Shown: piece by piece, positions 11,273-22,120 of the stretch
How the letters are laid out: each line of letters opens with the position of its first letter
Position numbering within the stretch: the stretch's first letter is position 1
DNA from: Saccopteryx bilineata
Lineage: Eukaryota > Chordata > Mammalia > Chiroptera > Emballonuridae
DNA length: 64,000 bases
NCBI RefSeq assembly: GCF_036850765.1
Contig: NC_089493.1
Coordinates: forward strand, 218,052,744-218,116,743
Direction: 5' to 3'
Notes under the pieces: generated by a model
Told to the model about the DNA's origin: nothing
Seen by the model: only the letters and a program-made list of their open reading frames with translations
Databases searched by the model: none
Translations under genes and position numbers: made by a program

Positions 11273-12708
11273 TATATACCACTTCTTTATCCACTCAGCT
11301 GTTGATAGACATTTAAGTTGCTTTCATATCTTGACTATTGTAAATAATACTGCAGTGAACATATGGATGCATATATCTTTTCAAATTAATATTTTGGGTT
11401 TCTTTGGATAAATACCCATAAGTGGCATTGCTGGGTACTTCTTTGTCTCTTATTAGAGCTGTTGTTGTCAAGTCTGTTTTACCTGGTATAAGTTTTGCTA
11501 CCCTACCTTTTTTGTTTGTTTACTTGTTTCCATTTTTATGAAATATCTTTGTCGTTTTACTTTCAGTCTGTGTGTACCTTCTGAGCTGAGGCGGATTTAA
11601 TGGTGGGTGCAGTGGGTGTGAGCTCTGGGCCCCAACTTCTGAAGGTCTTCACAAAACTCCAACTTTACAGTTTTTTCTAAGGTAAGGGGCCTGATATTTT
11701 CTTCTGCGCCCAGGGCCTCAACAGACCTTAATCCGCCTCTGCATCTGACCTGAAGTGATTCTCTTATAGGCAGATATGTAAGGGTGTTGTTTTAATACCC
11801 ATTTAGCCACCCTCTGTGTTTTGATTGGAGCATTTTATCTATTTACTTTTAAAGTAATTCTTGATAGATATATATTTATTGCCACTTAATTATTCAAATT
11901 TTTTTAATAATTTTTTTTCCTTGAAGTCTCTTTACATTTCTTATAATACTGGTTACTGGTTTGGGGTTAACGAACTCACTTAATTTTTTTCTCATCTGAT
12001 AAGCTCTTTGCTGGGAAAAATAATCTTGTTTGCAATTCTTTGCATTTTATCACTTTGAGTATTTCGTGCCAATTTATTTGGCCTACAAAGTTTCTCTTGA
12101 AAATTCAGTTGATAGTCTTAAGGGAGCTCTCTTTTAGGTAACTAACTGCTTTACTATTGCTGCTTTTAAGATTCCTCTCAGTCTTTAACCTTTGGCATTC
12201 TTAATTATGATGTGTCTTGGTGTGGGCCTCTTTTCTCTTCATCTTGCTTGGGACTGTGTGTGTTTCCTAGGCTTATATGTCTATTTCCTTTACAAGGTCA
12301 GGGAAATTTTCTGTTATTATTTCCTTGAATAGGTTTTTAATTCCTTGCTCTCTTGTCCTTCTGTTACCCTAATAATGCGAATGTTGTTATGCTTATTGTT
12401 GTCCCAGAGGCCCCTCAAACTATCCTCTTATTTTTGGATACTTTATTCTTTTTACCATTCTAATTGGGTGTTTTCTGCTACCTTGTTTTCCAAATCACTA
12501 ATTCGAGTATTTGCTTCTTCTAATCTAGTGTTCATTCCTTCTAATGTATTCTTTATTGTATTTATGTTTTCTTCACTTCTGATTAGGTCTTTTTTATGTT
12601 TTCTCTTTCTTTGTTGAAGATTTCACTGAGATCATTGAGCATCCTAATAACTAGTGTTTTGAAATCTGCATCTGGTAGATTGCTTATCTTCCTTTTATTT
12701 AGTTCTTT
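11273..12708 (-). mobile_element. Old L1 'B', 5' portion with internal deletion
   Basis: This resumes the L1 split at 3804. Reverse-strand order: ORF2 C-terminal region (11273-about 11437), then an abrupt jump to the ORF2 endonuclease region (about 11438-11880), then ORF1-like sequence (about 11880-12708). Most of the reverse transcriptase is therefore missing. A 156-bp MITE sits inside the endonuclease part (11586-11741). A SINE abuts the far end. No frame is intact. Confidence 0.7.
11586..11741. mobile_element. Small hAT-type MITE
   Basis: Imperfect terminal inverted repeats: CTGAGGCGGATTTAATGG at the left, and the complement of CAGAGGCGGATTAAGG at the right. The flanking octamers CTTCTGAG (11578-11585) and CATCTGAC (11742-11749) agree at 6 of 8 positions, consistent with a mutated 8-bp hAT duplication. 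Removing the 156 bp restores continuity of the surrounding old L1. It has no coding capacity, so it would have moved by means of a transposase supplied elsewhere. Confidence 0.65.
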
Positions 12709-13084
12709 TTTTTAAATTTGTATTTGTCTGAAGTGAGAAGCCTGGAAGCAGAGAGACAGACTCCCACATGTGCCTGACTAGGATCTACCCAGCAAGCCCA
12801 CTAGGGCACGATGCGCTGCCCATCTGAGTCATTGCTCTGTTGCAACCAGAGCCATTCTAGTGCCTGAGGTGGAGGACATGGAGCCACCCTCAGCACCCGG
12901 GCCATCTTTGCTCCAATGGAGCCTTGGTTGTGGGAAGGGAAGAGAGAGATAGAGAGAAAGGAGAGGGGAAAGGGTGGAAAAGCAAATGGTCACTTCTCCT
13001 GTGTTCCCTGGCCAGGAATCGAACCTGGGACTTCCACACACCAGGCTGATGATCTACCTCTGAGCCAGCCAGCCAGCCAGGGCC
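12709..13084 (-). mobile_element. tRNA-derived SINE (Rhin-1-like), reverse orientation
   Basis: Read on the minus strand: tRNA-like head with B box near 13015-13025 (complement of GAATCGAACCTGG), the polypyrimidine body and the 'tagtcaggcacatgtgggag' segment, ending in an A-rich tail (T run at 12709-12720). I found no convincing target duplication. The head adjoins a short GCCA tandem (13067-13081). Confidence 0.85.
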
Positions 13085-13219
13085 AAGATGTAAAATTTTA
13101 TCTAACTGTAATTGAACCTTTGTGAACTCTACTATATGTACGGTAGGCTTCAGCTTAAAAATTTTAAATGAACATTTTTCTTGCAGGTATCCTAGCATGG
13201 TAAAAAGAGAACAATAATA

Positions 13220-14160
13220 TAGTAAATAAAGAGAATATATATTTTTAAATAAGAAAGAATGAGGTCAGCAGGTCCAACATTTGGATAAAATAGGAAATCT
13301 AGAAAGTAAAGAAATAAAAAATAGAGGAAGAAAATTATCAAAAAATAATATAAAAATTTCAAGAATTGAAGGCTATGACCCATAAAAGTCCTTCAAATGC
13401 TTAGCAAACAATACAAAAAGGGCTCATCATCATGATGACATTTTAGATCAGTATTAACAAAATGAAGGTCTAAGAGTTTCCAGAGGGACTCCTCTCCCAT
13501 AAAAATGTCACATGTCACAGCAAAACTAAAGAAAAAAATATTAATAATCCCAGAATTCTCACTATAAATTATTCCTATTCCATAATTCTTTTCCCAGCTA
13601 ACCTACCATTCAGTTGATAGAAAAAGTGAGTTTTCAGTCACATTATACTGCAATAGGTGATATCTATGAACTCTATCGCAAATCACTAAAGATGTGCTTC
13701 ACTAAAAGAAGGGGAAGGGAAACGGAGGGAACTGTGGAACCAGGAAGCATATGGACATGAACAGCATAGGCGAGACACAAAAAACCACTGAGGTAATGGT
13801 AAAGGGAAGTCCCAGAATGACAACTGTACAGCAAGATTTAGAGAACAGTTGATCTACAATAAACCTAAAACAATTTGATCTTGAAAAGCATGTAAAATTA
13901 AAATGAGTGGAAAATTAGTAAGAAGTTTTGTAGAGCACAGCTGGTGGAGGTAATAAGTGGAGAGCAGGCTCCAGTACAGGTTGCCAGAAGAATGCTTTGG
14001 TCGTGAACACAAGTGAGGAAAAGAGAGGGGACATGAGTTTCCTTTTTACCAAGAAACTCTAGGAGCTCTCTGCATACGAGACCAGATTAGTTTAGAGTCT
14101 GATTCATACATTCCGATACTTTTGAATGAGAAGTCAGAAAGAAGCAAAATAATCATGGTA
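13220..14160 (+). mobile_element. Probable ancient HAL1/L1-like ORF1 fragment
   Basis: The order of words resembles very old L1/HAL1 ORF1 and downstream sequence: 'gggctcatcatcatgatgacattttagat', 'ctaagagtttccagaggga', then 'gggaaacggagggaactgtgga' and 'acaactgtacagcaag'. No reading frame survives. The identification is by recall of consensus wording and is tentative. Confidence 0.4.
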
Positions 14161-14168
14161 CTTTAGAG

Positions 14169-14498
14169 CAGGGGTCCCCAAACTTTTTACACAGGGGGCC
14201 AGTTCACTGTCGCTCAGACTGTTAAAGGGCTGGACTATAAAAAAAACTATGAATAAATCCCTATGCACATTGCACATATCTTATTTTAAAGTAAAAAAAC
14301 AAAACAGGAACAAATACAATATTTAAAATAAAGAACAAGTAAATTTAAATAACAAACTGACCAGTATTTCAATGGGAACTATGCTCCTCTCACTGACCAC
14401 CAATGAAAGAGGTGGCCTTTCCGGAAGTGCGGCGGGGGCCGGATAAATGGCCTCAGGGGGCTGCATGCAGCCCATGGCCTGTAGTTTGGGGACCCCTG
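14169..14498. mobile_element. hAT-type MITE with perfect ends
   Basis: A 330-bp element with perfect 16-bp terminal inverted repeats CAGGGGTCCCCAAACT / AGTTTGGGGACCCCTG. It is flanked by a perfect 8-bp duplication CTTTAGAG (14161-14168 and 14499-14506). End type and 8-bp target duplication are those of the hAT superfamily. It carries no transposase, so it is non-autonomous. The perfect ends suggest a fairly recent insertion. Confidence 0.92.
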
Positions 14499-14506
14499 CT
14501 TTAGAG

Positions 14507-16596
14507 AAATATGTAAGGTAATTAGCCTTCATGCAGCCAGCCCTCTAATTATAAAACGAATGTGTTGCATTGACTGTTTGGCAGTGACTTTGTAGAGTGC
14601 ATGGTTCTCTGATATGGAGTTTCTCTGACAAAGGAGGGATGCTCTTGCTCATTTGATTAATCATTTCCCGGATAATGCATTGTTAAACAGAAACTTAGTA
14701 CAGTGCTTGGTCTATGACTCCTATCAGCATCTTAACATTTGAATGTTTCTGAATGTATGAAAATTGGCAATATATTGATTAAAGTGTGGTAGTTATTTCA
14801 GAGAAAACTGTAATGATGAATAAATTAAAAAGTTTCATGCCACATTTTAAACTTTTTATCTTGTGGATCAAAATGAACATCTTTTGTTTTCTATCTTTAA
14901 GGTATATTAATATATATCTTCTTATGTATATAATTCATGGTATTTATTGATGCGTATTAAGGTAATTATACCAAACTCCAGTTGAGAAATAATAGTAGAA
15001 GGGTGAGGGATTGGCATGTTCAAGAAGTCAAAATATAACTGATAGAATTTGAGAACTAATTGCACAGGATGGAAAACAACGGATTAAAGTACTTGAGTAC
15101 CTGGATGGATGGTGGAGCCGTTGACTGGGACACAGAACACTGGGTACTGGCAGTGCTTTCAGTAGAGTGGACCAGAATTTCAGTGTGGAGTCTTGTAGGG
15201 AGCAGTTACATCGGACCGTAATCTTTGATTAATTCGCATAATCGTAACTAATGTTAGTCTTTTATCAATATCTCTCTTCCTATGCATGCTATGGCTGATT
15301 GAATAAAAAAATTAATGCTGAATATTTCATGTTACTACCATAAACAAAAATAAGCCTAAATTTTCTTTTATATATTTATTCACTTTGCAGAACAAGCAAT
15401 AATCACTTTTTACAGTTTGTGGTTAAAACAAAAACAAAGGGAGAGAGGGAAGCTGGTGTGTGACCCAGTCTTGATACAGCATTAGCTCATCTTTGCATTG
15501 AGATGGTCCACTGTTCGCAAGTGGGAAACATTTCTTTTGCTTCTTAGTGTCTCCCCCAGAGTACACCTTCGTGCTATTATTTTTCTGCCTATTAGATAAG
15601 AACTAGTTGAGTTGGGTTGTAGGGAGGTGATAAGATTGAATGAGGGACTAGGCAGAATTATGAATTATTTTTACAACAGTTTTGTAAAAGTTTACAAAAG
15701 TTCTGTTGCTTTATTGAGGAAAGAATGAATAAAATTTCTTTAATTACTGTGGGTCCCTGGAAATAAACAATATGATCCTAATTATTCCCTTGAAATCTTG
15801 TTTAAGTTATAAATTTAGTACCATCTGATCATTATTTCAAATAGATAATAATATTTTATTTTTTACACTATTTACTGTGATAATTAGCATTTCACTGAAG
15901 TTAACACAATTTCTGTTTTATTAGAGGCCAGGACTGTATAATTGACACAGAATTAATTTAAAAAAAGATAATAATAACTGAATGGTACAAGGAATTAAAT
16001 GAATTAGATTTCCAATTCAAATTTAAATTTTAATTCACAGATTTGTAAACATTTCCAAAATGAGTCGGTATCCTACATACTATACATTCAATAAATATTT
16101 AACTTAAATAATAAATATTTATTAATCACTTATAATAAGTGATAAATTATTAACTTAAGGAATATATTTATTTAAATTAAATAATAAATATTATAAAATA
16201 TTTATTAAATTCTCACCAGATAGTAGCTAATGTACTAAATGTTGGGATACCTCAATAATAAGACATGAGCCCCCCCTCAAAGTGCTTAAATCTGAACTAA
16301 GAGTTTACTAAATCCAAGTTATATGGAGTTGGAGCTATTTTTAAGACTATAAATTATGCTATATATAAAGCTATATTAATTTTCTAGAAAATGAATAATT
16401 TGCTATAATACTTTCATGCAAATCAGTGGTAATTCTGGTCAAGCTTGGTTATTTGTCGTTATTAAACAAATTATAGAAAATTTCTCTTAGGATTGAGGTT
16501 GATATTTCTATTCAGACTTAATATTAATGAAGATTTTATATGGCTTTCCAAAACTCAAATATACCAAGACTGGTCTTCACCAATCTATGTTGAACC
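14507..16596. other. AT-rich intergenic sequence
   Basis: No gene seen. Positions about 16080-16215 are a near-pure A/T stretch dominated by AATAAATATTTATTAA words. It includes a short hairpin around ATCACTTATAATAAGTGAT (about 16127-16145). Confidence 0.6.
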
Positions 16597-16616
16597 TTTA
16601 AAAATGATCTCTCTCT

Positions 16617-16668
16617 ATCGCTTCTCGGCCTTTTGGCTAAGATCAAGTGTAGTATTTGTTCTTATCAG
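16617..16668 (+). pseudogene. RNU2: 3'-truncated U2 snRNA retrocopy
   Basis: The 52 bases from ATCGCTTCTCGGCCTTTTGG through GTTCTTATCAG match the 5' end of U2 spliceosomal snRNA, including the branch-point-recognition GTAGTA. The one difference I see is C to T in the following TCTGTT. Only the first quarter of the ~190-nt RNA is present. It is flanked by a perfect 20-bp duplication TTTAAAAATGATCTCTCTCT (16597-16616 and 16669-16688), with no poly(A) tail between. The U2 sequence could extend 3-4 bases into the second duplication (shared TTTA). It is an L1-mediated tailless retrocopy, not a functional snRNA. Confidence 0.93.
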
Positions 16669-16688
16669 TTTAAAAATGATCTCTCTCT

Positions 16689-17519
16689 GTTTTTAGTACT
16701 GGCTGTCTCTACTACCCGGACACTGCCGCCACTTCTAATCTCTGCACCTGATGCCCCCACATCCACCTTCATCTGTTCTCTCCCTGCCTTTCTTTTGGTC
16801 TCTACCACTTCTCTAGAGGCTCTTCACTCTAGCTCAAAACAGCTGACTGTTTATGGACATCATTATATAGTTGGCATGCTCTTTTCCTTCTGATCAGTCA
16901 TGAGCTATCATTTATTATCTCTGAGCTTTTTTATTTTCCAGGGTTGGTTCATTTGTGTTAAGTTTCATTTGTGCCTGATGGTGGGGCCATGAGAAAGATT
17001 GGGATGTATGGAAGAATGGACTACTTTGAAATCTGGGGCATTCTGGACACTTGAAGTTGCTAGAAAGCTGATCTGTAGATACCCAATGTATGTAATATGA
17101 TCAGAATACAATTCAGCTTCCACAAGTTCTTGTCTCATTCCAGAGTATTTCATAACTTTATTGGGAGAACACATTTTCTCTTTTAGGACATGAACTCAGT
17201 TTAGCTGTGTCGATATTAGTAAGAGGAAAGTACCAAACTATCCCCTCAAATTTCTACTATTTATATACAGGAATGCACTTTTATGCAGACCTTAACCTGT
17301 TTATATTGATTTGCCCTCTTGTTTTGTACATGACCCTCTTTTATTTTGTTTCCTGTGTGCTGCTGAATTGTCTGTAGTGGGAATGTTTCATTTTTAACTT
17401 TTAAAATAGAAGCACTTGGATTTCTGTTAATAATTGTCACCCATTTTACCAGTTCAAAAATATAAACTTGCATATTAGCATAAAACATTTAAAAGCAGTT
17501 TGATATTATTTATTCATTG
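16689..17519. other. Unique intergenic sequence
   Basis: No gene or repeat recognised. Reading frames are short and without motifs. Confidence 0.55.
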
Positions 17520-17535
17520 AAAAAAATAGTTTGAG

Positions 17536-17723
17536 CCCTGGCCAAATAGCTCAGTTGATCAGAGCCTCCTGCCAAAGGGCAGAGGTTGCCAGTTCAACCC
17601 CCAGTCAGGGCACAGACAGGAACAGACTGATGTTCTCCCGCCGCCCCCTCCCTCTCTTTCTCTCTTTTTTTCTCTCTCTAAAATCAATAAATAAATTTTT
17701 TTTAAAAATTAAAGAAAAAATAA
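17536..17723 (+). mobile_element. Short tRNA-derived SINE, distinct subfamily
   Basis: The head CCCTGGCCAAATAGCTCAGT differs from the Rhin-1-like copies: TTGATCAGAGCCTCCTGCC follows, and the B box is near GGTTGCCAGTTCAACCC. The body is only a short CT-rich stretch, followed by an AATAAATAAA tail. It is flanked by a 16-bp duplication AAAAAAATAGTTTGAG (17520-17535 and 17724-17739). Confidence 0.88.
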
Positions 17724-17914
17724 AAAAAAATAGTTTGAGTCACTTGTGAGAGTCACCAGTTTTGACCAAGTAATCAGGAACATTTGTATTAACAGAAATA
17801 TTCTTGAAAGCCATGTGGGCAAATCTGAATTCTGTCTCTACATTCAAAGAACTAATGGCAGCCCTTGCCTGAATTTCAGCAGTTCTCATGAAACAGTATA
17901 AAGGAATCAGGTCA

Positions 17915-18105
17915 TAGCAAAAAGAGAATCAAATTAGGAGTCAGATAATCTCAGTGCAAGTCTGTTAGCTGTAAGACCTCTGAGTTTGTTTCCTTAGCTA
18001 TCACATAGGGGTAATCATCTTGAAGTACTGTTATAAAAAGAAACCACATTAAGCCTACCAACCTTAGGAACTCAATAAATGTTGATTATATCCCTCCCCA
18101 TTTAT
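17915..18105 (+). mobile_element. MIR SINE
   Basis: Diverged core of the mammal-wide MIR: 'caagtctg', 'tagctgtaagacct', 'gtttccttagctatcacatagggg' and the terminal 'aactcaataaatgttgatta'. Confidence 0.7.
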
Positions 18106-18614
18106 TTGTGTTAACACAGTGCCCAGTGTACCCACAATGCTCAATATTTTAGGACAATTCTAGGATTTATATGCTCAGTTCTACAATTCCAGGAAATCTT
18201 GATCTTCTTGGAGGACCTAGTTTTGTTTTTTGCTTTTTGGGTTTTTTTTTTAAGTACAATTAGTATTGTTTTTGTTTTAATTGACCTACTCAGATAATGA
18301 AGATTCTTGACAGTTCATAAACATCCAGAGGTTTCCACTTCAACAACAGAATTAAAACAGTTCAAAGCGATCAAAATCTGAGAAAATTACTGGAAATTGT
18401 GACATCATTTATCTCATTGAATGAGTTATTTCTTTAAAATATGATTTTATTTACTTCTAAGTTACTTACCAATTGAAAATAAGTGTAATCTTCAGTTGCT
18501 AGCTATTTATCAACCTATCTAGTTTCATGTAAATAATTGTACCCATTTGAACAAATTACCCATGTCTACTTTATGACAGACACTTAAAATAAAAAATTAC
18601 CTTTATTAACAATC

Positions 18615-18790
18615 TTTACAACACCCCTATGAGGTAGATACTATGTACATCATCTTTATTTAACACAAGATAAAAGATAGGCACAGAGAGGTAGTTTTCC
18701 AAAGCTCAGACAACTAATAAGGAATAGTGCCAGGATTGAAATTGAGCATTCTGGCTCAGAGCTTATGATCTTAATCACTATCCGGTCTTG
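18615..18790 (-). mobile_element. MIR SINE
   Basis: Plus-strand text 'acacccctatgaggtagatactat', 'ggcacagagaggtag' and 'attctggctcagagcttatg...aatcactat' is the reverse of the MIR core and head. Confidence 0.75.
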
Positions 18791-19068
18791 TTATTTTTTT
18801 TTTTCCTTGAAGTGACTGGGGGATTTAAAAAATCGAGCCTCTCAGACCCTTTAATTTCAAATATGAAATACCTTTCATAGAGTCTTATGACAAAATCTGT
18901 ATTTGTAGCTTCAGCTTCTTCTAGAGATCTTACTGTGCTAGCCTAAATTCTACAATTCTGGCCCTTCCCTTCATTCCATGATGGAATAAGCTTTGCTTGT
19001 AGAGTCCAGAGCACAGCCTGGTTGTTTAAGTGGTGCAGTGAAGAAATCTACACATACCCACATGCTCT

Positions 19069-19255
19069 TGATGCCCCAGGTGCTAGAGTGGCTCTGGTCG
19101 CCGCAGAACGACGCCCCGGAAGGGCAGAGCATCGCCCCCTGGTGGGCAGAGCATCGCCCCTGGTGGGTGTGCCGGGTGGATCCTGGTCGGGCACATGTGG
19201 GAGTCTGTCCGACTGTCTCTCCCCGTTTACAGCTTAAGAAAAAATTTAAAAAAAA
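19069..19255 (+). mobile_element. 5'-truncated SINE (Rhin-1-like) with internal duplication
   Basis: Only the 3' half is present, from 'ccccaggtgctagagtggctctgg' to the AAAAAATTTAAAAAAA tail. The segment GGGCAGAGCATCGCCCC followed by CTGGT occurs twice in tandem (about 19122-19166), where the other copies have it once. No tRNA head. Confidence 0.8.
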
Positions 19256-19271
19256 TGTCCAACCTCAATGT

Positions 19272-19536
19272 TATTTTTATTTTTAGCAAGAGAGAGAGAG
19301 GAATAGACAGAGACACACAGACAGCAAGGGAGAGAGATAAGAAGTATCAGCTCGTAGTTGCGGCACCCTAGTTATTCATTGATTGCTTTCTCATAGATGC
19401 CTTGTCAGGGCAGGGTGGGGAGAATACAGCTGAGCCAGTGACCCCATGCCCAAGCCAGTGACCACAGGGTCTGAAACCTGAGTCCTCAGCATCCAGGCCT
19501 ATATTCTATCTGCTGCACTACTGCCTGGTCAGGCTC
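19272..19536 (-). mobile_element. tRNA-derived SINE, long-head type, reverse
   Basis: Same architecture as the copy at 27018-27364. The plus strand reads GAGAGAG-rich tail, 'ttattcattgattgctttctcata', a middle with repeated 'gccagtgacc', then the complement of the tRNA-like head ending CTGGTCAGGCT. It is more diverged than the 27-kb copy and lies back to back with the preceding SINE. Confidence 0.75.
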
Positions 19537-19610
19537 AATTTTATTTTCATAGATTTATGATGTATGATAAAAGAACTCAGCTTGTCATATTATACTAAGA
19601 ATCTCAATTT

Positions 19611-19838
19611 TTTTAAATATATTTTTTAAATTTTTTTAAAATTTTTTTATTTATTCATTTTTAGAGAGGAGAGAGAGAGGGCTAGAGAGAGACAGAGAAT
19701 GAGAGAGAGAGAAGGGAGGAGGAGCTGGAAGCACCAACTCCCATATGTGCCTTGACCAGGCAAGCCCAGGGTTTCGAACCGGCGACCTCAGCATTTCCAG
19801 GTCGACGCTTTATCCACTGCGCCACCACAGGTCAGGCC
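19611..19838 (-). mobile_element. tRNA-derived SINE ('GGTGGCGCAGTGGATAAAG' type), reverse
   Basis: The minus-strand head is the complement of TTTATCCACTGCGCCACC, with B box from GGTTTCGAACC, a GA-rich body and an A-rich tail. It is flanked by the 13-bp duplication AGAATCTCAATTT (19598-19610 and 19839-19851). Confidence 0.9.
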
Positions 19839-19851
19839 AGAATCTCAATTT

Positions 19852-20684
19852 CTTTACAAGCTAGTGATTAGATCCATTCATACTTGTCTGGCTGATTAAA
19901 TGATATAATCTGCTATAAACTTCACTATAGCCTCCATTCTGGATCCTACATGACCAGTTCCTTCCAGAGTTCCATGCTCTGTATATAGAGCATACCTCAT
20001 TTATTTGAGCTGTGTTTTCTAATTATTATATATCCCTCAGCAGAATTGATGCAATCATGTCATTTTCCAGATATCCTGCTATTGCTCTCAACTGTGCCCA
20101 TGAATCTATTCTGCTACCAATGAATCAAATGACCTTGGGGAAATTACAGATAAAGTCAGTGCAACTTGCCCCTGCTGTTAAAGAATAACAATCCAAGTGA
20201 AAAGTTTAAAAAGTTGTGTATTAAAATTTAGCTATGTGATTTAGTTTGAAGTAAAAATATGATTTGAAACTAACCATAAAAACCATGAATACTTTTCCTT
20301 TATAATAATTATTACATAGTTCTAAATGGGGAAATGGTGCAAAGAATAAATAAGAGAGAGTTATGGTAATGGTTGTAGGAAATTTAGTGCATTTTTTATT
20401 TGTTAAAAATCTAGATAAAAAATAAAAACCTTTTTTTAAAAACAGATGTGTTTAATTTTTCTAATTTTGAATTTAGTTTTTTGGTTGTGCTTGTTTAATT
20501 TTAACTATGCCAGTGGACTGTTCAAATAATTATCAATAGCAATTAAAAAGTACATTTTAAATTAAAAAAATATTGAGATGACTAAGTTTTAAGCTGACAT
20601 TGATTTTTAATGATAACAATGTATCAGGTAGCCATGCATTATGTAAAACATAGAGCTTTTTTTCCAAGCTTTTAAAAATTTTTA
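19852..20684. other. AT-rich intergenic sequence
   Basis: No gene or identifiable repeat seen. Confidence 0.55.
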
Positions 20685-21175
20685 TTAAACCTCAATTTAC
20701 TCTTCTATAAAATTAAGACATTGATTTCTAAATTGCATGAGTTATTTAGGGATAAGAAGAGATAATGTGTTTCTTATAGGATATTTAGCATAATACCTGG
20801 CACACAAGTACCATTCATTAGGTACATAGTAATTTGTGGGTGGAGCGCAGAGCTCATTCCTAGCAGCTGTGGCTGATGCTATGCTGTGAGAACACTCCAG
20901 CTCCCAGAACCTCCTGGGCACACCCAGGAAGGAAGCTCGCCTGCTATATGGAGGTGACTTAGCGCCAACCACACAGCTCCCTGATCTTTTCAGCCATTGG
21001 TTTTAAAGGACACACTGTAACACCCTATAGGCTGAACTCATGTATATAAGCTAGTTTACTTCCTGAATAAAGTGGATCTGCATCACTAAACCTGGTCCCC
21101 GGAGTCGGATCTTTGCGTCTCCGTTGTCCTCACCCCCGGGGGGACTTGTCCACAGTAATTATTATTATTATTGTA
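20685..21175 (+). mobile_element. MIR SINE split by a solo LTR
   Basis: MIR words: 'aacctcaatttactcttctataaaat', then 'gataatgtgtttcttataggatatttagcataatacctggcacacaagtacc'. The copy breaks at 20834 and a short tail follows 21154, after the duplicated GTAATT. Confidence 0.6.
20835..21154 (+). mobile_element. Solo LTR of an endogenous retrovirus, 6-bp duplication
   Basis: A 320-bp unit starting TGTGGG and ending TCCACA, flanked by a perfect 6-bp duplication GTAATT (20829-20834 and 21155-21160). Promoter-like ATGTATATAAG lies near 21041 and the polyadenylation signal GAATAAAG near 21065, so it reads plus. No internal retroviral genes remain, so this is the product of recombination between two LTRs. 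Six-base duplications are typical of class II (ERVK-like) elements. A second copy lies inverted at 49067-49387. Confidence 0.9.
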
Positions 21176-21455
21176 AAAATAAGCTAATACTTCTTTGTCT
21201 TTGTACCAAATGAAAAGTACTAGTCTTGGTATTAACAAATGACTGATAAAGATCTGTATTTCTAAGAGGAAATTACTGTTTAAAATTTTTTTTTTTAGGG
21301 AATTCTGCTATTGTCTACTACAGGACCTTTTAAAATGTCTTTTAGTTTTCTATATGTCAGATATCCCAAGCAGTCTACTTTACCAAAGATGAGCTAGGAT
21401 AACATCTGAGATGTGTATTGACGTGAGGTTTGGGGCTTTTTAAAAATGATAATTG

Positions 21456-21831
21456 GCCCTGGCTGGTTGGCTCAGTGATAGAGCGTCGGCATGGTGTGCA
21501 GGAGTCCCAGGTTCGATTCCTGGCCAGGGCACACAGGAGAAGTGCCCATCTGCTTCTCTACCCCTCCCCCTCTCCTTCCTCTCTGTCTCTCTCTTCCCCT
21601 CCTGCAGCCAAGGCTCCATTGGAGCAAAGTTGGCCCAGGCGCTGGGGATGGCTCTATGGCCTCTGCCTCAGGCTCTAGAATGGCTCTGGTTGCAACAGAA
21701 CAATGCCCCAGATGGGCAGAGCATTGCCCCAGTGGGCATGCAGGGTGGATCCCGGTCGGGCACATACGGGAGTCTGTCTGACTGTCTCCCCATTTCCAGC
21801 TGCAGAAAAATAGAAAAAAAATAAAATAAAA
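21456..21831 (+). mobile_element. tRNA-derived SINE (Rhin-1-like), full length
   Basis: Complete tRNA-like head (GGCTCAGTGATAGAGCG; GGTTCGATTCC), body and A-rich tail. The flanking duplications are TAAAAATGATAATTG (21441-21455) and TAAAAATGGTAATTG (21832-21846), with one mismatch. Confidence 0.92.
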
Positions 21832-22120
21832 TAAAAATGGTAATTGACAACTGTTGATTGACTGACTTCTTTTAAGTTATATGCTAAAACACATAACTTA
21901 ATCTGACTTGCACATATATAATCTAAGTGGACACTCCCAATCTCTACCTGCTTCTGACTCTGAGTAATAGCTACTGATTTATTAATAGTATATGTTTATA
22001 TACTTTAGTTGTTAGATGTGGTGAGCTAGCAACTTGCTTAACGTTCTGACAGAAATGTGTAACGTAAATAGGAGATCTGTGCCCTGTGTTGTTACAGCAG
22101 CAGGAACAAGGGTACACTAA

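Noticed and set aside
16617..16668. Functional U2 snRNA gene
   Set aside because: Only the first ~52 bases are present, with target-site duplications and no snRNA promoter elements seen upstream.
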